A stretch of DNA of 64,000 nt, from the NCBI GenBank assembly GCA_963921795.1, contig OY997661.1, positions 37,502,820-37,566,819 on the forward strand, read 5' to 3'. Shown here in pieces: positions 48,250 through 60,077 of the stretch. Positions within the stretch are counted from its first letter, which is position 1. Every line of letters starts with the position of its first letter. The translations under genes were made by a program, and so were the position numbers. Origin of the DNA: Nannobrachium achirus. Lineage: Eukaryota > Chordata > Actinopteri > Myctophiformes > Myctophidae. Below the pieces are notes generated by a model. That model was given only the letters and a program-made list of their open reading frames with translations, did not search any database and was not told the DNA's origin.

Positions 48250-48667
48250 CTGTTTAATTTTTCCAAACTAGTGTCACACCAAATGATTTTGGTTTGGGGG
48301 ACAAAATCTTTTTGATCAGAAATGACTGAAAACATTATGCTTTGACTTTGAAAAGATATAGGCTCACAAATAGACATTTTTTTTAGCCTAAATTCATTTT
48401 TAAATTAATTTTAGCTATTCTTTTTCTTAGTTTTATTCAAGTTCCCACTTTGAGAAACAAGGTCGGGACAGTCACACCATATGAGTTTTGCCATGTTTGG
48501 TTGAAAATTCTGAAGAAATGAGGAATGAAATGTTTTAATCTTGAGTAAGTTCACATAAAGCTTAATGTCCTGCACAATATTCAGAAGGTTTTTGACAAAT
48601 ATATTTTTTATTTATACATGTTTGACACCGAGGACAGCGAAAACGCTACGTCACGTCACCCACCCAC

Positions 48668-48999
48668 GTGTCCTGTAAAGTCCATGTGGGCTGGGCACCT
48701 TTTTGGTGCACAACACGAAAATAAATCTCTCTCTCTCTCTCATACCTCCCAACCCTCCTGTTTTTGGAAGACGTCTCCTGTTTTTTTGACCATGTCTCCT
48801 GTTCCGGAATGTCCCCCAAAACAGGAGATTTTTTTCCTTCTGTTCTGGATTTTCACCCTTTTTCATACCTGCCAACCATTTTTTTTTTCTTTTTTTACAC
48901 TAAGTTCAAACGTAGCCTAGTTGTAATGTAATTGGCTTCTAAGTCAAGACTTACACATTACTAAAATTTCAGCTGTTGCACCACTCTAACGTATCTCTA
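48668..48999. other. Repeat fragment, no gene
   Basis: At 48740-48880 catacctcccaaccctcctg, with ctcctgtttttt words, matches a phrase frequent in vertebrate repeats; the remainder is anonymous. Confidence 0.45.
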
Positions 49000-49160
49000 A
49001 GGGTCGTTTCACACTCTAATAATGAGCCTAACTCATTTCGGTTCGGGAGGGCTCCCAGACCCGGAATTATTTAGGTTCGGGGGGAGTTCATCCATACTTT
49101 CTTAACGGCTAGTGCCGAAGTTGCATGTAAATATTGGAGGTCCGTGGCATGAAAACGTTT

Positions 49161-49644
49161 GTGGCCGAGAAATGAGCGGTGCAGGGCGGATACATGTCTG
49201 ACTGGCCCTCACGGCTGCACGCTGGAGGTCCAGTGACTGGCAGTGAGCAGCAGCGCAGCGTAGGGGTCTCTGTCTCTCTCCTCTCACACACGCGCAAGCT
49301 CCGTCGAAAACATTCAATCTACAAGCTCACATTAGACGTGCCGCCTCTCTTTCTGCATGCATCACAGTCACAATTTGTCACAGAGCTTGCAGATCGTCTA
49401 TAAACCATAGGGCTGTTAAGTCTGACATCATTTTGTAGGCAGAGGAGAACTTGTGACTGTGATGCATGCAGAAAGAGAGGCGGCACGTCTTTAATGTGAG
49501 CCTCTAGATTGAATGTTTTCGAGGGAGCTCGCGCGTGTGTGAGAGGAGAGAGACAGAGAGACCCTGACGCTGCGCTGCTGCTCACTGGACCTCCAGTGTG
49601 AAGCGGCAAGGGCCAGTCAGATGCAACGCTCATTTCTCGGCCAC
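49161..49644. repeat. 480-bp palindrome with arms near 200 bp
   Basis: Left arm 49161-49373 pairs with 49451-49644 through gtggccgagaaatgagc, ctggaggtccagtg, gagcagcagcgcagcg, atctacaagctcacatt and gtgactgtgatgcatgc. A 77-bp loop remains. The palindromic motif forms part of the arms. Confidence 0.88.
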
Positions 49645-50094
49645 ACAAGCTTTTGGAAGTTTGCGTGTCTCCCTCTCAAATTACTGCTGTTTCCTTGGCT
49701 TCATAGCCGAGAAAATGAACTTGAAGCCGGGCTGAATGAATGAGAAGACACCCCTGCCCTGAGGGGGACGGTTCTCCATTCCGAAACCCCCCGTTTCCGA
49801 AACCCCCCGTTTTCAAAACCCCCCCTTTTCGAATTTAAATTTTCGGAAAGGTGGGGTTCCGGAATTGCGGTCGGGACCTCACCATTCCGAAATTCTGAAC
49901 TTGAGCAGATTATTCCACCAGCAGGGCTTAAAGTGAGCCGGAACGGCCAGAACCCCCGTCAACACTAGGTCTTTGCACATAAAGAGTGCTGCTGCATTAT
50001 ATCCTATATTAATTATATGGACTTATAATAAAGTGAATAGGCCTAATATGAATGCCATATAGGCCTATTAATTATATGGACGTATAATATTGAT

Positions 50095-50838
50095 TGATTG
50101 ATTGATTGATTGATTGAAGACTTTATTAGAAGTTTGCATAGGAAAAGGTACAGTTTCATGACGGTACAGTTCACTGGTACAAGGTCTACTAAAAGGAGAT
50201 CCATGAAAAGACTAAGCTTATTTCCACAGGAAACCATTAAAGTATCTCATATAACATTGAATGACAGACAAATAGAACACAGTACTATGCAGTAGATATG
50301 TAAAGAAAAGAAAATGAGAGGACAAAAAAAGAAAACAGTAACAACAGTAAGTCTAAACAAACAGAAAGTACAAAGAAGGGGCAGGGGAGGGTAGGAATGG
50401 GCTAGGTTCGTTTTTTTACCAGTTGCGAACGGCTGCTGCCTCTAAGTGGTTTTTCAGGGCAATTTTAAAGGATGCTAATGATCCACACTCCTTTATGGCC
50501 TTCGGTAAGGCATTCCACATTTTGGTGGTATAGCAGAAAAACGAGTTTGACCCTTTGTTGGTTTTGACTCTGGGTTGAAAGTGATCTGTGGCGCTGCCTC
50601 TGGTGTTGTATGTACATCCTTAATGTTTATAAAGTATTTTGACAGGTACTTGGGTATCAAAGTGATGTATCTTGTACACCAGGCCCATTGCAAGTTGCTG
50701 TACTCTGTCATCTACTCTGAGCCACCCCACTCTTAACTGGTGAGTAGCGGTATGCATGACGCACTGTGTGTCTGGGAACACATTGCCAAAGGTCAAAAAA
50801 AAAAAAGAAGAAAAAAAAGCCAAGCCGATCATCATCAT
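50095..50838 (-). pseudogene. LINE reverse-transcriptase tail and 3' end
   Basis: Minus strand reads LRVGWLRVDDRVQQLAMGLV and YKIHHFDTQVPV, a frameshift, then NTRGSATDHFQPRVKTNKGS, FFCYTTKMWNALPKAIKECG, LASFKIALKNHL and RNW. This is the standard C-terminal tail of many vertebrate LINEs (…WN.LP..I…FK..LK..L). A 3' UTR and a TCAA simple tail (50095-50118) follow. Same family as 4940-5093. The clade is not assigned. It is 5'-truncated, with a frameshift near 50620. Confidence 0.82.
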
Positions 50839-51230
50839 AGATTCAGAGCCTAATAACTAATATGTAGGCCTACCGGTATTTTCTCCGCCTAAAAATAAAC
50901 ACGGAATGCATGCCAAACTATTGCGTGATGCCTGATCAATGGTTGTGAATGTGATAATCGATCTCGGTGGTCGCCCGCAGTGAGTGCACCTGCAGGCTGG
51001 CTGTGCTGCTCCTCTCCAGCATTCATTATCATTATTCATTACTGTCTGAAAAGTCATCCAATAAACTGTATAAAGACTACTATGTGAATTGTGAATAACC
51101 CTTTACCTACTGTTGCTGCCGGCCTGCCGCTGTGATGTGATACATTTTGAAGGTCCATGAAGAAGTAATCCGTTTATATTTGGGGTGACGACAACCAGAA
51201 TGCAGAAAAGACTATCACCAGTAACACTCC
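50839..51230. other. No gene seen
   Basis: Anonymous intergenic DNA. Confidence 0.4.
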
Positions 51231-52026
51231 CTAATCGGGAGATAAGCGACCGTAGGTCACTTATCTCCACAAATAGGGCAAAAATGTGTTTTGCCAAAAT
51301 CTTCCTGATCCATGTTGATGACATGAGTGTAGACATACTGTGTGTAGTGATTTTCGTGATTTTAGGGCAAAATCTGTAGGAGCAGTGTCCAAAAATGTGT
51401 TTTTAAAAATCGGCCTGGAGGTGGCGCTATATGGGAGAGATTCATGTTGATGGGATGAGTGTAGACATAGTGTGTACCGATTTGCGTGATTTTAGGGCAA
51501 AAATTGTAGGAGCAGTGTCCAAAAATGTGTTTTGCAAGAATCGGCCTCATGGTGGCGCTAGAAGAGGGCCATGTGAGAAATGAGGGGTGGGGTCTCCGCG
51601 CCGGCAAGGCGGACGAATAGGTACCGGCCCCGGCTGTCCCGGTCGCTCCTAGCCGGAGTTACGGCATTTTATGTGAGCTGCAGTGTAGGGGGTCCTCCAC
51701 TGGGGGTGCCACCACTTTTGCATCCGTTCTGGAGCACCAGGAGTGGGTGGTCCCCGGGAATTCCCCGTGAGCAGCCCCGTGGGGGTGGTCATTTGGTCAG
51801 TTTAGCACATTTGGTCATTTTTTACATATGGGGGTCCCCCAGGGACCTCCGGGGGAGGTTGTAGTTTGGCAGGTAAGGAAGGTGTGTGCAAAATTTGGCA
51901 TGGATCGGGGCAACGGTTGCAGAGATATGAGCAGGGCAAGAGTGTGACGTGTGAGGTGTGACAGACAGACTGACGGACTTACACTTTGTGCAGGGTTTGA
52001 TAGTAAATGCGACCTACGGTCGCAAT
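51231..52026 (+). repeat. Hairpin-ended dispersed repeat, fullest copy
   Basis: Starts ccctaatcgggag plus the gataagcgacc stem and ends tgcgacctacggtcgca. Two tandem cycles of gattttagggcaaaa, gtaggagcagtgtcc and caaaaatgtgtttt lie inside, then tggtggcgctagaag and tggcatggatcggggcaacg. A GC-rich block of about 260 bp (51590-51850) is absent from the other copies. Confidence 0.7.
51590..51850. repeat. GC-rich block inserted in the hairpin-ended repeat
   Basis: Comparison with 17925-17960, where gaggggtgg-like sequence runs straight into gaggttgt, shows that this block interrupts the repeat. No inverted ends or coding domain recognised. Confidence 0.6.
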
Positions 52027-52228
52027 TAATTGGCTGAGAATTATCTAATGTAACTTTGAGAAGCGCAGAGCTGGTCAGAGTCCAATCAGACCAGCTGCGG
52101 GACTGCTGCGCTAATTGGGTTGACTCGTTGACTCTAGGCCTACTTGCGCTATTCGGTTTATAAGTGAAAAATGGAAATGCAATGACAGCAGTAGGCCTAT
52201 TAAAGGACAACTTTGTTTTTTTACAACA

Positions 52229-52645
52229 AGGGTTCATATTTTAGATTGTAATTAGAGAAAAGAAAAAGTGAGTGTTAAAATGAGTGTTAAAATGTTTTCA
52301 TTTGCTTCGTTCTATTTTTTTATCGCGTTTACTGTGCTAAAATGTGGGGCATGCGTACGCATGGGGGCATGCGTACAAGTGGCTAAATATGTATTTTTAG
52401 ACACAATAAGCCAGCAGTTTCTTTGTTGCTATTTACGGTAACACTTCTAAGTCACATCCAACCATGAAAGGTTGCGTTGTATCTTGGGGATGGGCTTATT
52501 CTGTGTAAAATGACATATTTAGCCACTTGTATGCATGCCCCCAACCACTGAAATAAGAATCTCTAAAACAATAGAAAGAAGTAAATGAAATAATTTTAAC
52601 ACTCATCTTTTATATTCTTTAATTACAATCTAAAATATGAACCCT
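52229..52645. mobile_element. Foldback MITE with arms near 150 bp
   Basis: agggttcatattttagattg at the left returns in inverse at 52626-52645; pairing continues through gagtgttaaaat, catttgcttcgttctat and acaagtggctaaatatg. No coding. Confidence 0.85.
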
Positions 52646-52723
52646 GGTTTTAATTCATTTATCAAAATATCAAAATTAATTCCATTTGTCCAAATGTCCA
52701 CACATCCAGTGTGGAAGGAAGGA

Positions 52724-52799
<76 letters not shown>

Positions 52800-53362
52800 T
52801 GGTTGATTTCATTTTCCCATTGCACACGCAGAGAACGTCAAGTCAGTCAGTCAGCACCGAAGGCAGCCCCAAGTGGTTGCACTTTTATGAGACAGAAATG
52901 GGCCTCTAATATTTGACAATTTGGCCAATGTTTAATTTGTCACGTTAGAAATGTGCAGATACTGCATACGTAGACGTTGGTTTGTTTACTGTTGAGTGAG
53001 AAAATGGTGCATATTAAGTTAATCGTCTGGGGACAAAATAATTTGGGTCGCAACCCACAGGTTGAGAACCACTGGTATAGCTCCCATGGTTACCAATGAA
53101 TCAATTAGCGCGGTCATTTGCTTTCAAGGAAAAACAAACAATAGATGTGTGAATTGCGCTGGTCATTAGCTCCTGCTGTGACATCAAACGCACTTGATCA
53201 TCACCAATTAAGGATCAAAGCAAAGGCAATTCATGGTGGTAATCGAGGGTTGTGAGTCTCACAGCTGAAACAGGGAACTGCGCTGAACTTCATGACATAA
53301 CGAGTGCGAGAGAATTAGAAGGTTGCATATAGGAAAAAGTAGGCTATAGTTTCATGACAGAC

Positions 53363-53405
<43 letters not shown>

Positions 53406-53587
53406 CGCGCGTCGGTGCAGTCAGACAGACAGACAGACAGACAGACAGACACACAGACAGACCCATTTAAAACTGATGTCATCATTGCAATAAATATGCC
53501 ATCTCAGCTGTTACAGAACACTGAACGCCTGGGCTTTGTTTAATTTATCGCAAGAAAGTTATAATTTGGTTTGAAAAGTAGACTATG
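52646..53587. other. Microsatellite-rich stretch, no gene
   Basis: Holds (CAGA)n at 52726-52799, (GA)n at 53369-53399 and (CAGA)n at 53425-53460. The phrase gggtcgcaacccacaggttg at 53046 and the following gagaaccactgg are typical of a hAT-type MITE end. Confidence 0.6.
52726..52799. repeat. (CAGA)n microsatellite
   Basis: About 18 perfect tetranucleotides. Confidence 0.97.
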
Positions 53588-53890
53588 AATGAATGAATGA
53601 GCTTTATTACCGGTAGTCATTCTTGCATAAAACAAGTTCAAGAACAACGAAATTGGATCAAACCTTTATTGTTAAGACAAAACAATAAGTTACATTTATA
53701 AAAAAGTATAGATAGCCTACGAAGTAAAAAAAAAGTAAAATCCCGTCTCACAGCTAATAGTGCATGATGAGCGCAGCTAAAAAGCTGTTTTTTAAGCCTG
53801 TTGGGTCTTTTAAAACGCCTGTCAGAAGGCAGCAGTTCCAACAGTGGGATAGGTCTTTGAGGATGCTGCGGGTCTTCCTGAGAAGTAGCC
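53588..53890 (-). pseudogene. LINE 3' end with C-terminal peptide remnant
   Basis: Minus strand gives LELLPSDRRFKRPNRLKKQL, matching a conserved fish LINE tail (F.LLPSGRRY..P..RTNR.K.SF.P.A), then an AT-rich 3' region with aataaaggtttg and a TTCA simple tail (gaatgaatgaatgagcttta on the plus strand). The clade is uncertain; different from the LINE at 50095. Confidence 0.6.
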
Positions 53891-54130
53891 TACATAACCG
53901 GAGAAATATAGGTTATGTCTGTGCTTTTCATCACTTGAAAGCAATAGTAGCGCAAACGCACATTGGCATCAGGCCGCAAAAAGTAGCTGCATTGTGAGCT
54001 TGTAAAACGGCTATTTTCTAATGGCCATGTATGGTTGAAGTGGTTAGACTACTGTAAGTTTTGTAATAATAAATGCAAGCACAAACGCAAACATTCGTTT
54101 AGAATTAGGCTAAAGGGAGGGGGGGGGGGG

Positions 54131-54168
<38 letters not shown>

Positions 54169-54639
54169 GAGAGAGAGAGGCGGCGCGTAATGAAGGCTAG
54201 GGGAGGCTGTGCGCCTTCCCAAATGCTGCTGCTGGGTATTTCCAAATGATATAACCTAATATAAAGTAGGCTATGGACGCTGGCTGCACACAGCATTAGG
54301 CCTATATAGACGGTGGCGGCCGCGGCGCTGAGAACAGCTGGCTGTACAAGCTTCAGTCGTACAGTATCCTACACACTCACATCGCGTTGCGGATGTGCCC
54401 GGTGTGACTCTGAGCATGGAGGTCTGCTATTCTCTGCACGCAACATCATCGTCCGGAATTCAAAATGCACTTGGGTAAAAGTAGGCTACGAAAGTGATGG
54501 CATCAAAATAGGCTCACGACGTGTCACAGCGCAGCGCGACGCGTTGTGAGCTTGTAGATTGGCTTTTTTCAAATAGTCTATAAAACGGGGCTAAAGGCAC
54601 TATGTTTTATAATAGGCCTATAATAATTGACATCAGCAA
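53891..54639. other. No gene; half palindromes and a GA run
   Basis: Contains G and GA tracts (54117-54178), and two palindromic-motif halves: gtgagcttgtaaaacggcta near 53995 and gtgagcttgtagattggc at 54549, the latter preceded by a CG-rich acgcgtt loop remnant. Confidence 0.5.
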
Positions 54640-54722
54640 AGTAACTAGTAGCTATGTTTTCATATAATTGTAGTGGAGTAAAAATACAATATTTGGATCC
54701 GAGATGTTGTGGAGTAGCCTAG
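54640..54722 (-). repeat. Inverted fragment of the common fish repeat at 43657
   Basis: Minus strand has ggatccaaatattgtattt and actccactaca, as in the copy at 43780-43810. Confidence 0.6.
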
Positions 54723-55193
54723 TATAAAAAAAAAAAAAAAGAAAATAGCCTCCCCAAACGTTTGGCTCACCCGCCGCCTTGAGAGAGAGAGATGTTCTCT
54801 CATGCGAGAGAGAGAGAGAGCGCTACAGTCAGATATAGAGATAGTCTTATATAGGCTATATTCGGAATAGAGGGGTGCTATAGAAGAAGAGCAAACACCC
54901 CCATTTCGAATAATGGAAGTACATTTTCGGAAAGCGGGTGTGTTTTCATTTCGGAAAAGTGGGGCTTATGTAACATTTGGAGACACCGCTATTTCGAAGA
55001 ATGGAAGTCAATGCTGAGTAGCCTACCGAAAATACGTCGGGAGGTCACAACATTTCGGCAGCACCGTGGAGCAGAGTTTAGTCGGTTGACGCCCCCCCGA
55101 ACCGGGGACGTTGACCCATATTTGGGTTTGGACAGTGCCGAACCAAAATTAGTTAAGCTCCTATTACAGTGTGAATCGACCCTTAGTAACTAC

Positions 55194-56235
55194 TAAATAT
55201 TTACACCAGCCTTTGGGCAGCACTAAGTAACCCATCTCTATGGGAGTAGAGCAACTACACCTATACTAACGTGGCAGACAGCATTATATTGGCTATTTAA
55301 TTGAATTCGACAATGAAACGACCCATCCGTTTATATAAAACATACTTTAAGCTCTATATACATTTCAGCCATTTGAAAATAGCCGATCTACAAGCTCACA
55401 ATGTGTCTGCTATTAACAGAGTAATTATATATTGCAGGATTGATACTTTTATTCGAGTAATTCATTAGAGTTGCTACTTTTTCAACCACTATTGTTAGCC
55501 GCGGCAGCACAACAGCGAGGGGGGGGGGGGGGGGGGGGGGCGTGAAAAATAAATAAATAAAAGATCCGGAGAAAACTGCATGTTTGTGCAGCAGCTTTAC
55601 AGGGCAGTGAACGAGGCAGACAGCACTTCCTGGTCACATGATTTTGCGCTGCATTTTGGGAAATGGAGTTTGTTTCATCACCGCGGTAGCCAAATACAGT
55701 AGCTACATTACAGTATAGTTTACTGTACAACGTGTCAAACGCGTCGATGGGCACACGTAGACATCAAAGAGATTGACGTGTGGACACCACGTGGGCATCA
55801 AATTAGTTAATAAACCCTTCTCCCTCTCACAACACTGTAACCTGTGTGGTGTCGTCAGGACCCAAACATTGGTAACTTCCTACCAGCCTGTTAATAAAGC
55901 CCTTAAATACCCGTACCCAGTGGTGCTTTGGGATTTTCTTTTCAGGGCAGACGGTCATTTATTGACGTCACATGCACGCGCGTGCACGCGCCTCTTTAGT
56001 CAATTTAGAAAGAAAGGATGTTAGCAGATCTAATGCCATGGTGGGAAAACAATAGTTTGCTAGTCTTAATTACATTTGCATTGTTACTTAAGATTTTATT
56101 TTCTACTTGCTTTTAATTCATTTAGAAAATACAGCGCAGCTAGTAGAGAAACAAAGTTTGCCTTGAACGAATCTCAAACACTAAATACCACAGTAATGGA
56201 GCAATAATGAGGACACACACACACATCGACACATG
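55194..56235. other. No supported gene
   Basis: A palindromic-motif half at 55380-55399 (tagccgatctacaagctcac), a 22-nt G homopolymer at 55519-55540, and otherwise anonymous DNA. Confidence 0.45.
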
Positions 56236-56243
56236 CACATGCA

Positions 56244-57199
56244 CAGGGTTTGAATTATACCCAGAGAGCTATGGGGGCCCTCATATTCGGGTGATATCTC
56301 GCTGGCGCACAGCGCCGGCCAAAAATGAGGGTATTTTCGGGTATAAAGTCGTCTAAAATGGATATTTTCAGAGTATAAAGTCGTCTAAAACGGGTTTCCT
56401 TTATTAAATCATATTTTTCCTTTCACAATATTATTTTGGGTGTCTTTGGGACTATAATGAAAGGCTAAATGAATTAATTCATAGTTGAACAATGTTAGGG
56501 AACTCAATGCTTTACAAGCATTGTGATACAGAGAATAAAATCTAATATAAGAGGTAGCAAAAGTGAATTGCAAACAAGCTGTTTTCCCCCCTTTCTATTT
56601 GCAAATAGGCCTATATTTATGGACTGACCATTTAGTGGAGCCTACAATGATTATAATTTTAATAATGATTACATAGCCTACTTTTATTCTCATAATTATT
56701 AATGAGGGTGTGCAAGCGTGGTTTGGGTAACAGCATGTGTACAGTATGTGTGTCCACTAAACACAAACAGTGCTGTGTTGCTCAAATTAACTTCACCTTG
56801 TAAAATGAAGACAAAATTCTCCTCCACTCCTCTCCCCTCTCTGATGGGCAGAGAGAACAGCATAACTTTCTTCTCTCTTCCTCACTGTGCAAATCTCACT
56901 AGCGCCCCCGCTACAAACAGTGCAGGCGGCTGGCGGTATTACACCTATGTTAACTGTACTCTTATTTTAACAGGGAAAATCCCTGGTGTTATGAAAAATC
57001 GATATTTGCCGGCAATGTATGGTGGGAATACATTTATCTATTTTTAGGTATGATATGTGGGACTGTCAGTCAAAAAATAATAATAATAAAAAAACACTTG
57101 TGAAAAAAAGAGACCACGATAGGGGTTTTTGACTATGGGGTCCCAGCCTTTATCTATGGGGGCTAAACCCCCATTGACCCCCACATAATTCGAACCCTG
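56244..57199. mobile_element. Non-autonomous hAT element with perfect target duplication
   Basis: Ends CAGGGTTTGAATTAT and ATAATTCGAACCCTG are inverted repeats with one mismatch. An 8-bp duplication, CACATGCA, lies at 56236-56243 and 57200-57207. CAGGG...CCCTG ends and 8-bp duplications are diagnostic of hAT. The 956-bp interior has no transposase; the frame at 56718-57047 shows no domain. Confidence 0.93.
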
Positions 57200-57207
57200 C
57201 ACATGCA

Positions 57208-57659
57208 GTCACCGCTGGAAACCTACCGGTAGGTGTAGTGTAGGCATAGCCTATCCATATGAATGGGGGGACTTGGGCTTGTGAATCTAGGGGGGATGCG
57301 CTGCTCACCACTCAGGGCTGTGTCCTGCTTTATACAGTGGATTAGGACGCTCAAACATTCACCACTAGAAACCTGTTATGCAAAGTAGTAGCCACTGATT
57401 AAAGTAAGTTTACTCGCTCGTGCACCGTTCGGTGCCGTCCGTGCGTCCGTTCATGTGGGAATATATTGACCACATGGCGTCCGGTCGCGTCCACCCTCGA
57501 AAGCAATACTGCCTGTATCACTCTATAGCATCTTATATATACATTCCTTTAAGAGCCGCGTCCACATAGCCGCCCACATAGGCATAGGCACAGTGCAGTA
57601 ACGACATGTCCACCTCAGACCCCTCTGTGCATGTCCACCTCGACCCCTCTGCACGCGTG

Positions 57660-57717
<58 letters not shown>

Positions 57718-57967
57718 ACAGACGGAACGGTACAGGGATCCGACCTCCTAGCACATCTCACAGCACAGTAATGAAAAGTACCTTGGCCAGAAATGGATGA
57801 AAATCAATCAAACTGCTATCACACCCCCCTAAATTGGAAAAAATCAGAAAATGGACAAGACTATAATAAATGCACAAAAGGTCATGTCAGGTATAAAATA
57901 TGTATTTAAGTACCACAGAGTGTCCCAACATCTGTGATTTGTAGGCTACATCAAGACACCCCCCAAC
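57208..57967. other. No gene; GA microsatellite
   Basis: (GA)n at 57661-57715 and anonymous flanks. Confidence 0.5.
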
Positions 57968-58398
57968 TAGTCTCGCGAGGCCAGACTGTTGCCTCCGCGA
58001 TTTGGGCAAATGCTCCCGGCATACAGTCTGGCAAACTGAAATAGATACGATGAGTGCGAGATAAAGCGGATGTGACGCAACCGCTCCCTTGGTGCAGTAG
58101 CAATAACATGTCCTACTGGAAGCGTTATGTCTCCTTTCAATATTTCTGGGGGCATTATATTTGTCTTTCTCTGGTGTTGTTGGTGTTGCCTCCATGATGT
58201 TTTCAAACGTTTTCTTAAACTATATACCCATAACAAGAATAGGCCGCTCAAATGACTTTGTCTGAGTTATTGTGTTTCTGTTATGTTTCCAATGGGACTA
58301 CCAGGGGACTACAGTTCAGTGCAGCATTGGCTACTTCCGATACTCACTCCATATAGCATTTGGAGATTGTGGAATAGTTGTCTGGCTACGCGAGACTA
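57968..58398. mobile_element. 431-bp foldback-ended MITE
   Basis: Ends tagtctcgcgaggccagac and its inverse (gtctggctacgcgagacta), two mismatches. Flanked by C runs that hide any target duplication. Confidence 0.75.
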
Positions 58399-59099
58399 CC
58401 CCCCCCAACCAAAACAAAAACGCATACAAATGTTGGCAGCATAAGTTAACCTAAGGCTGTGCTGTGACAAAATACAGCAAATGTTAAGCTTTTTCCTCCC
58501 ACATGTATGTATTGCATAAGCAAATCTTGAAATAAAACAAGTATTTAGCTAATTTTACATGCTGACATGGTGCGTATATTACTCATCCCTATCATATTCA
58601 TCCAGTTGTCATCAATATGTCTGTACTACGGACAAAATGTGTCAGTGGCTGATTTTATATCTTATAATGTTCTTGTTTTTGATCATTTGATCCAATTACT
58701 GAATTCAAAGTCGACAGGTTTTCTTCAGAATATCTATGACATTGTGACATTTTGGCATAGTAGGAGTCCAACCAGTACTAGTACGCCCTTAACTCTGAGA
58801 TTGTACAAATGGAACCAAATGGTTCTCAGAGTTACACACATGTTATGGTAATTCAGGGCTTGCTCTTCTATGTGTTTCTGGTATATATTATTGTCCACTC
58901 ATTTGTCCGTGGAAAAGATATATTTCAACATAAATCTCCACCAAAAGCCAGCATGGTGATGAATGACCCTTGCTTAATCAGAGTCATCATCCCATAAAGC
59001 TTGTTTCTTTTGAAACATTCTCACAGTTCTGGCACTCCGTTTCTGACCTGTTCTGGCACTGAAATAAATCAGTACAAGACAGACATACTGTACATGCAG
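58399..59099. other. No clear gene; may be a diverged part of the minus-strand ORF
   Basis: The frame at 58567-58851 (+) contains hydrophobic runs but no domain I know. It could be spacer or the far end of the decayed gene at 59100-60060. Confidence 0.35.
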
Positions 59100-60069
59100 G
59101 TTTGCTTGTCTTCAACTATAGTGAACAACATGCAAAACACTTGACTGTGGAATACGCACACTGTCCTGTAGATATGTTGAGCAAGGATGATGTGGTCACT
59201 GTAGATGGGTTAGTGTCTACTGCTGACATGGTGTGGGTTGGAGGGATGGAGGTGGAGCATAGTCTTGAGCTCTGCAGAGACAGGGCTGAGTGTAATGCCA
59301 TCCAGACTGCTTGCATCCTTGGCATCAGTATTATATGTCTGTTCCAGTAGCATGTCAAAAGAAACACTACTGTTGTGGCTGCCATCTGCTCGTCAGCCAA
59401 CAAATACACTTGCCATCAGTGCTTCATGTACCTCTGAAGCTGTTTCCGGTCATTTCTTCATCTAAGGCAAATACAAAGGTTAAGATTGCTGCCCGTACTT
59501 GTAGTGGCCTACTAAAGTGAGGTAGGGTAGCATTCTTGCTGATTCACAGAGATGTCCTGTCCAGTCACCTTCCCGCTCTTAGTAGATAAACCTTTGGAGA
59601 ATATCTGACATCTCCAGTAAGTTTGCCCAGAGGACTGCAGTTGGTTGCCCATTGAATGAGCAGCTGATCTCCTAGGACTGCCATCTCTGGATGCCTCGTC
59701 ATTTCTAACTTCTGCCAATTATCTCTTTTTCAAACAGGACTTTGAGGGCATGTAAAGTTTGGTAGTATTATGTCTTTTCAACAAACATCTTCTTGACTGT
59801 TCCTTCTCGACAAAGACTTGCTGCAACAAGCAGATCATCTGCCCCTAGATCCCTGATAATCTTGCAAATAGCCTTCATGTTCAGTAGTTGTGAGCTTGGT
59901 GGAAGCCTCCCAGCAACAGGACTACATTGCCAAACTCATCTTGGTGCTGTCTGATCTCCAGTGATAATGTAGTGAAGAGTTGTTTCATCTCTTTTCTGAG
60001 GACAGAAGGATCAGTTGGCGATGCTGGGATGAGTGGAAGGTAGCCAATAATGCTAGCCTGTGGGTGAAA
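59100..60069 (-). pseudogene. Decayed repetitive ORF of unknown function, 3' part
   Basis: Reading the minus strand from 60060 in one frame: ASIIGYLPLIPASPTDPSVL, RKEMKQLFTTLSLEIRQHQD, then VVLLLGGFHQAHNY, and after small shifts KAICKIIRDLGADDLLVAAS, LCREGTVKKMFVEKTYYYQT and LHALKVLFEKEI. Further on (59440-59250) come SFDMLLEQTYNTDAK and LKTMLHLHPSNPHHVSSRH. The succession LGGFH, an alpha-helical block and EQTYN.DAK resembles a large ORF found many times in fish genomes whose role I do not know, probably transposon-borne. A hAT-like element divides it from 61253-61490. Confidence 0.5.
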
Positions 60070-60077
60070 GTTTACAC

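Larger units (their letters stand above)
45837..48667. mobile_element. Putative 2.8-kb DNA transposon with 19-bp TIRs and a repeated internal motif
   Basis: Left end gtgggtcagtgacgtgacg pairs with right end cgtcacgtcacccacccac in reverse complement (17 of 19). Inside, about ten copies of a GTCACACCATATGA-like motif cluster near both sides (46015, 46349, 46367; 47850, 47871, 47894, 47914, 48073, 48273, 48471), in both orientations. Motif arrays of this kind are transposase-binding subterminal repeats in several superfamilies. A decayed spliced gene lies on the minus strand. No target duplication is clear, so superfamily is open. Confidence 0.55.
49000..55193. mobile_element. Possible 6.2-kb element bounded by inverted ends
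   Basis: aagggtcgtttcacact at 49000 faces an inverse copy ending cgaccctt at 55193, and similarity continues inward (ttcggttcgg; the ccgaaacccccc/tttcggaaa blocks at 49790-49900 and 54895-55010, inverted). The enclosed LINE tails and MITEs would be later insertions. Two independent fragments in opposite orientation remain possible. Confidence 0.4.

Noticed and set aside
58567..58851. Possible membrane protein frame
   Set aside because: Hydrophobic runs are expected in T-rich DNA and no family pattern is visible.
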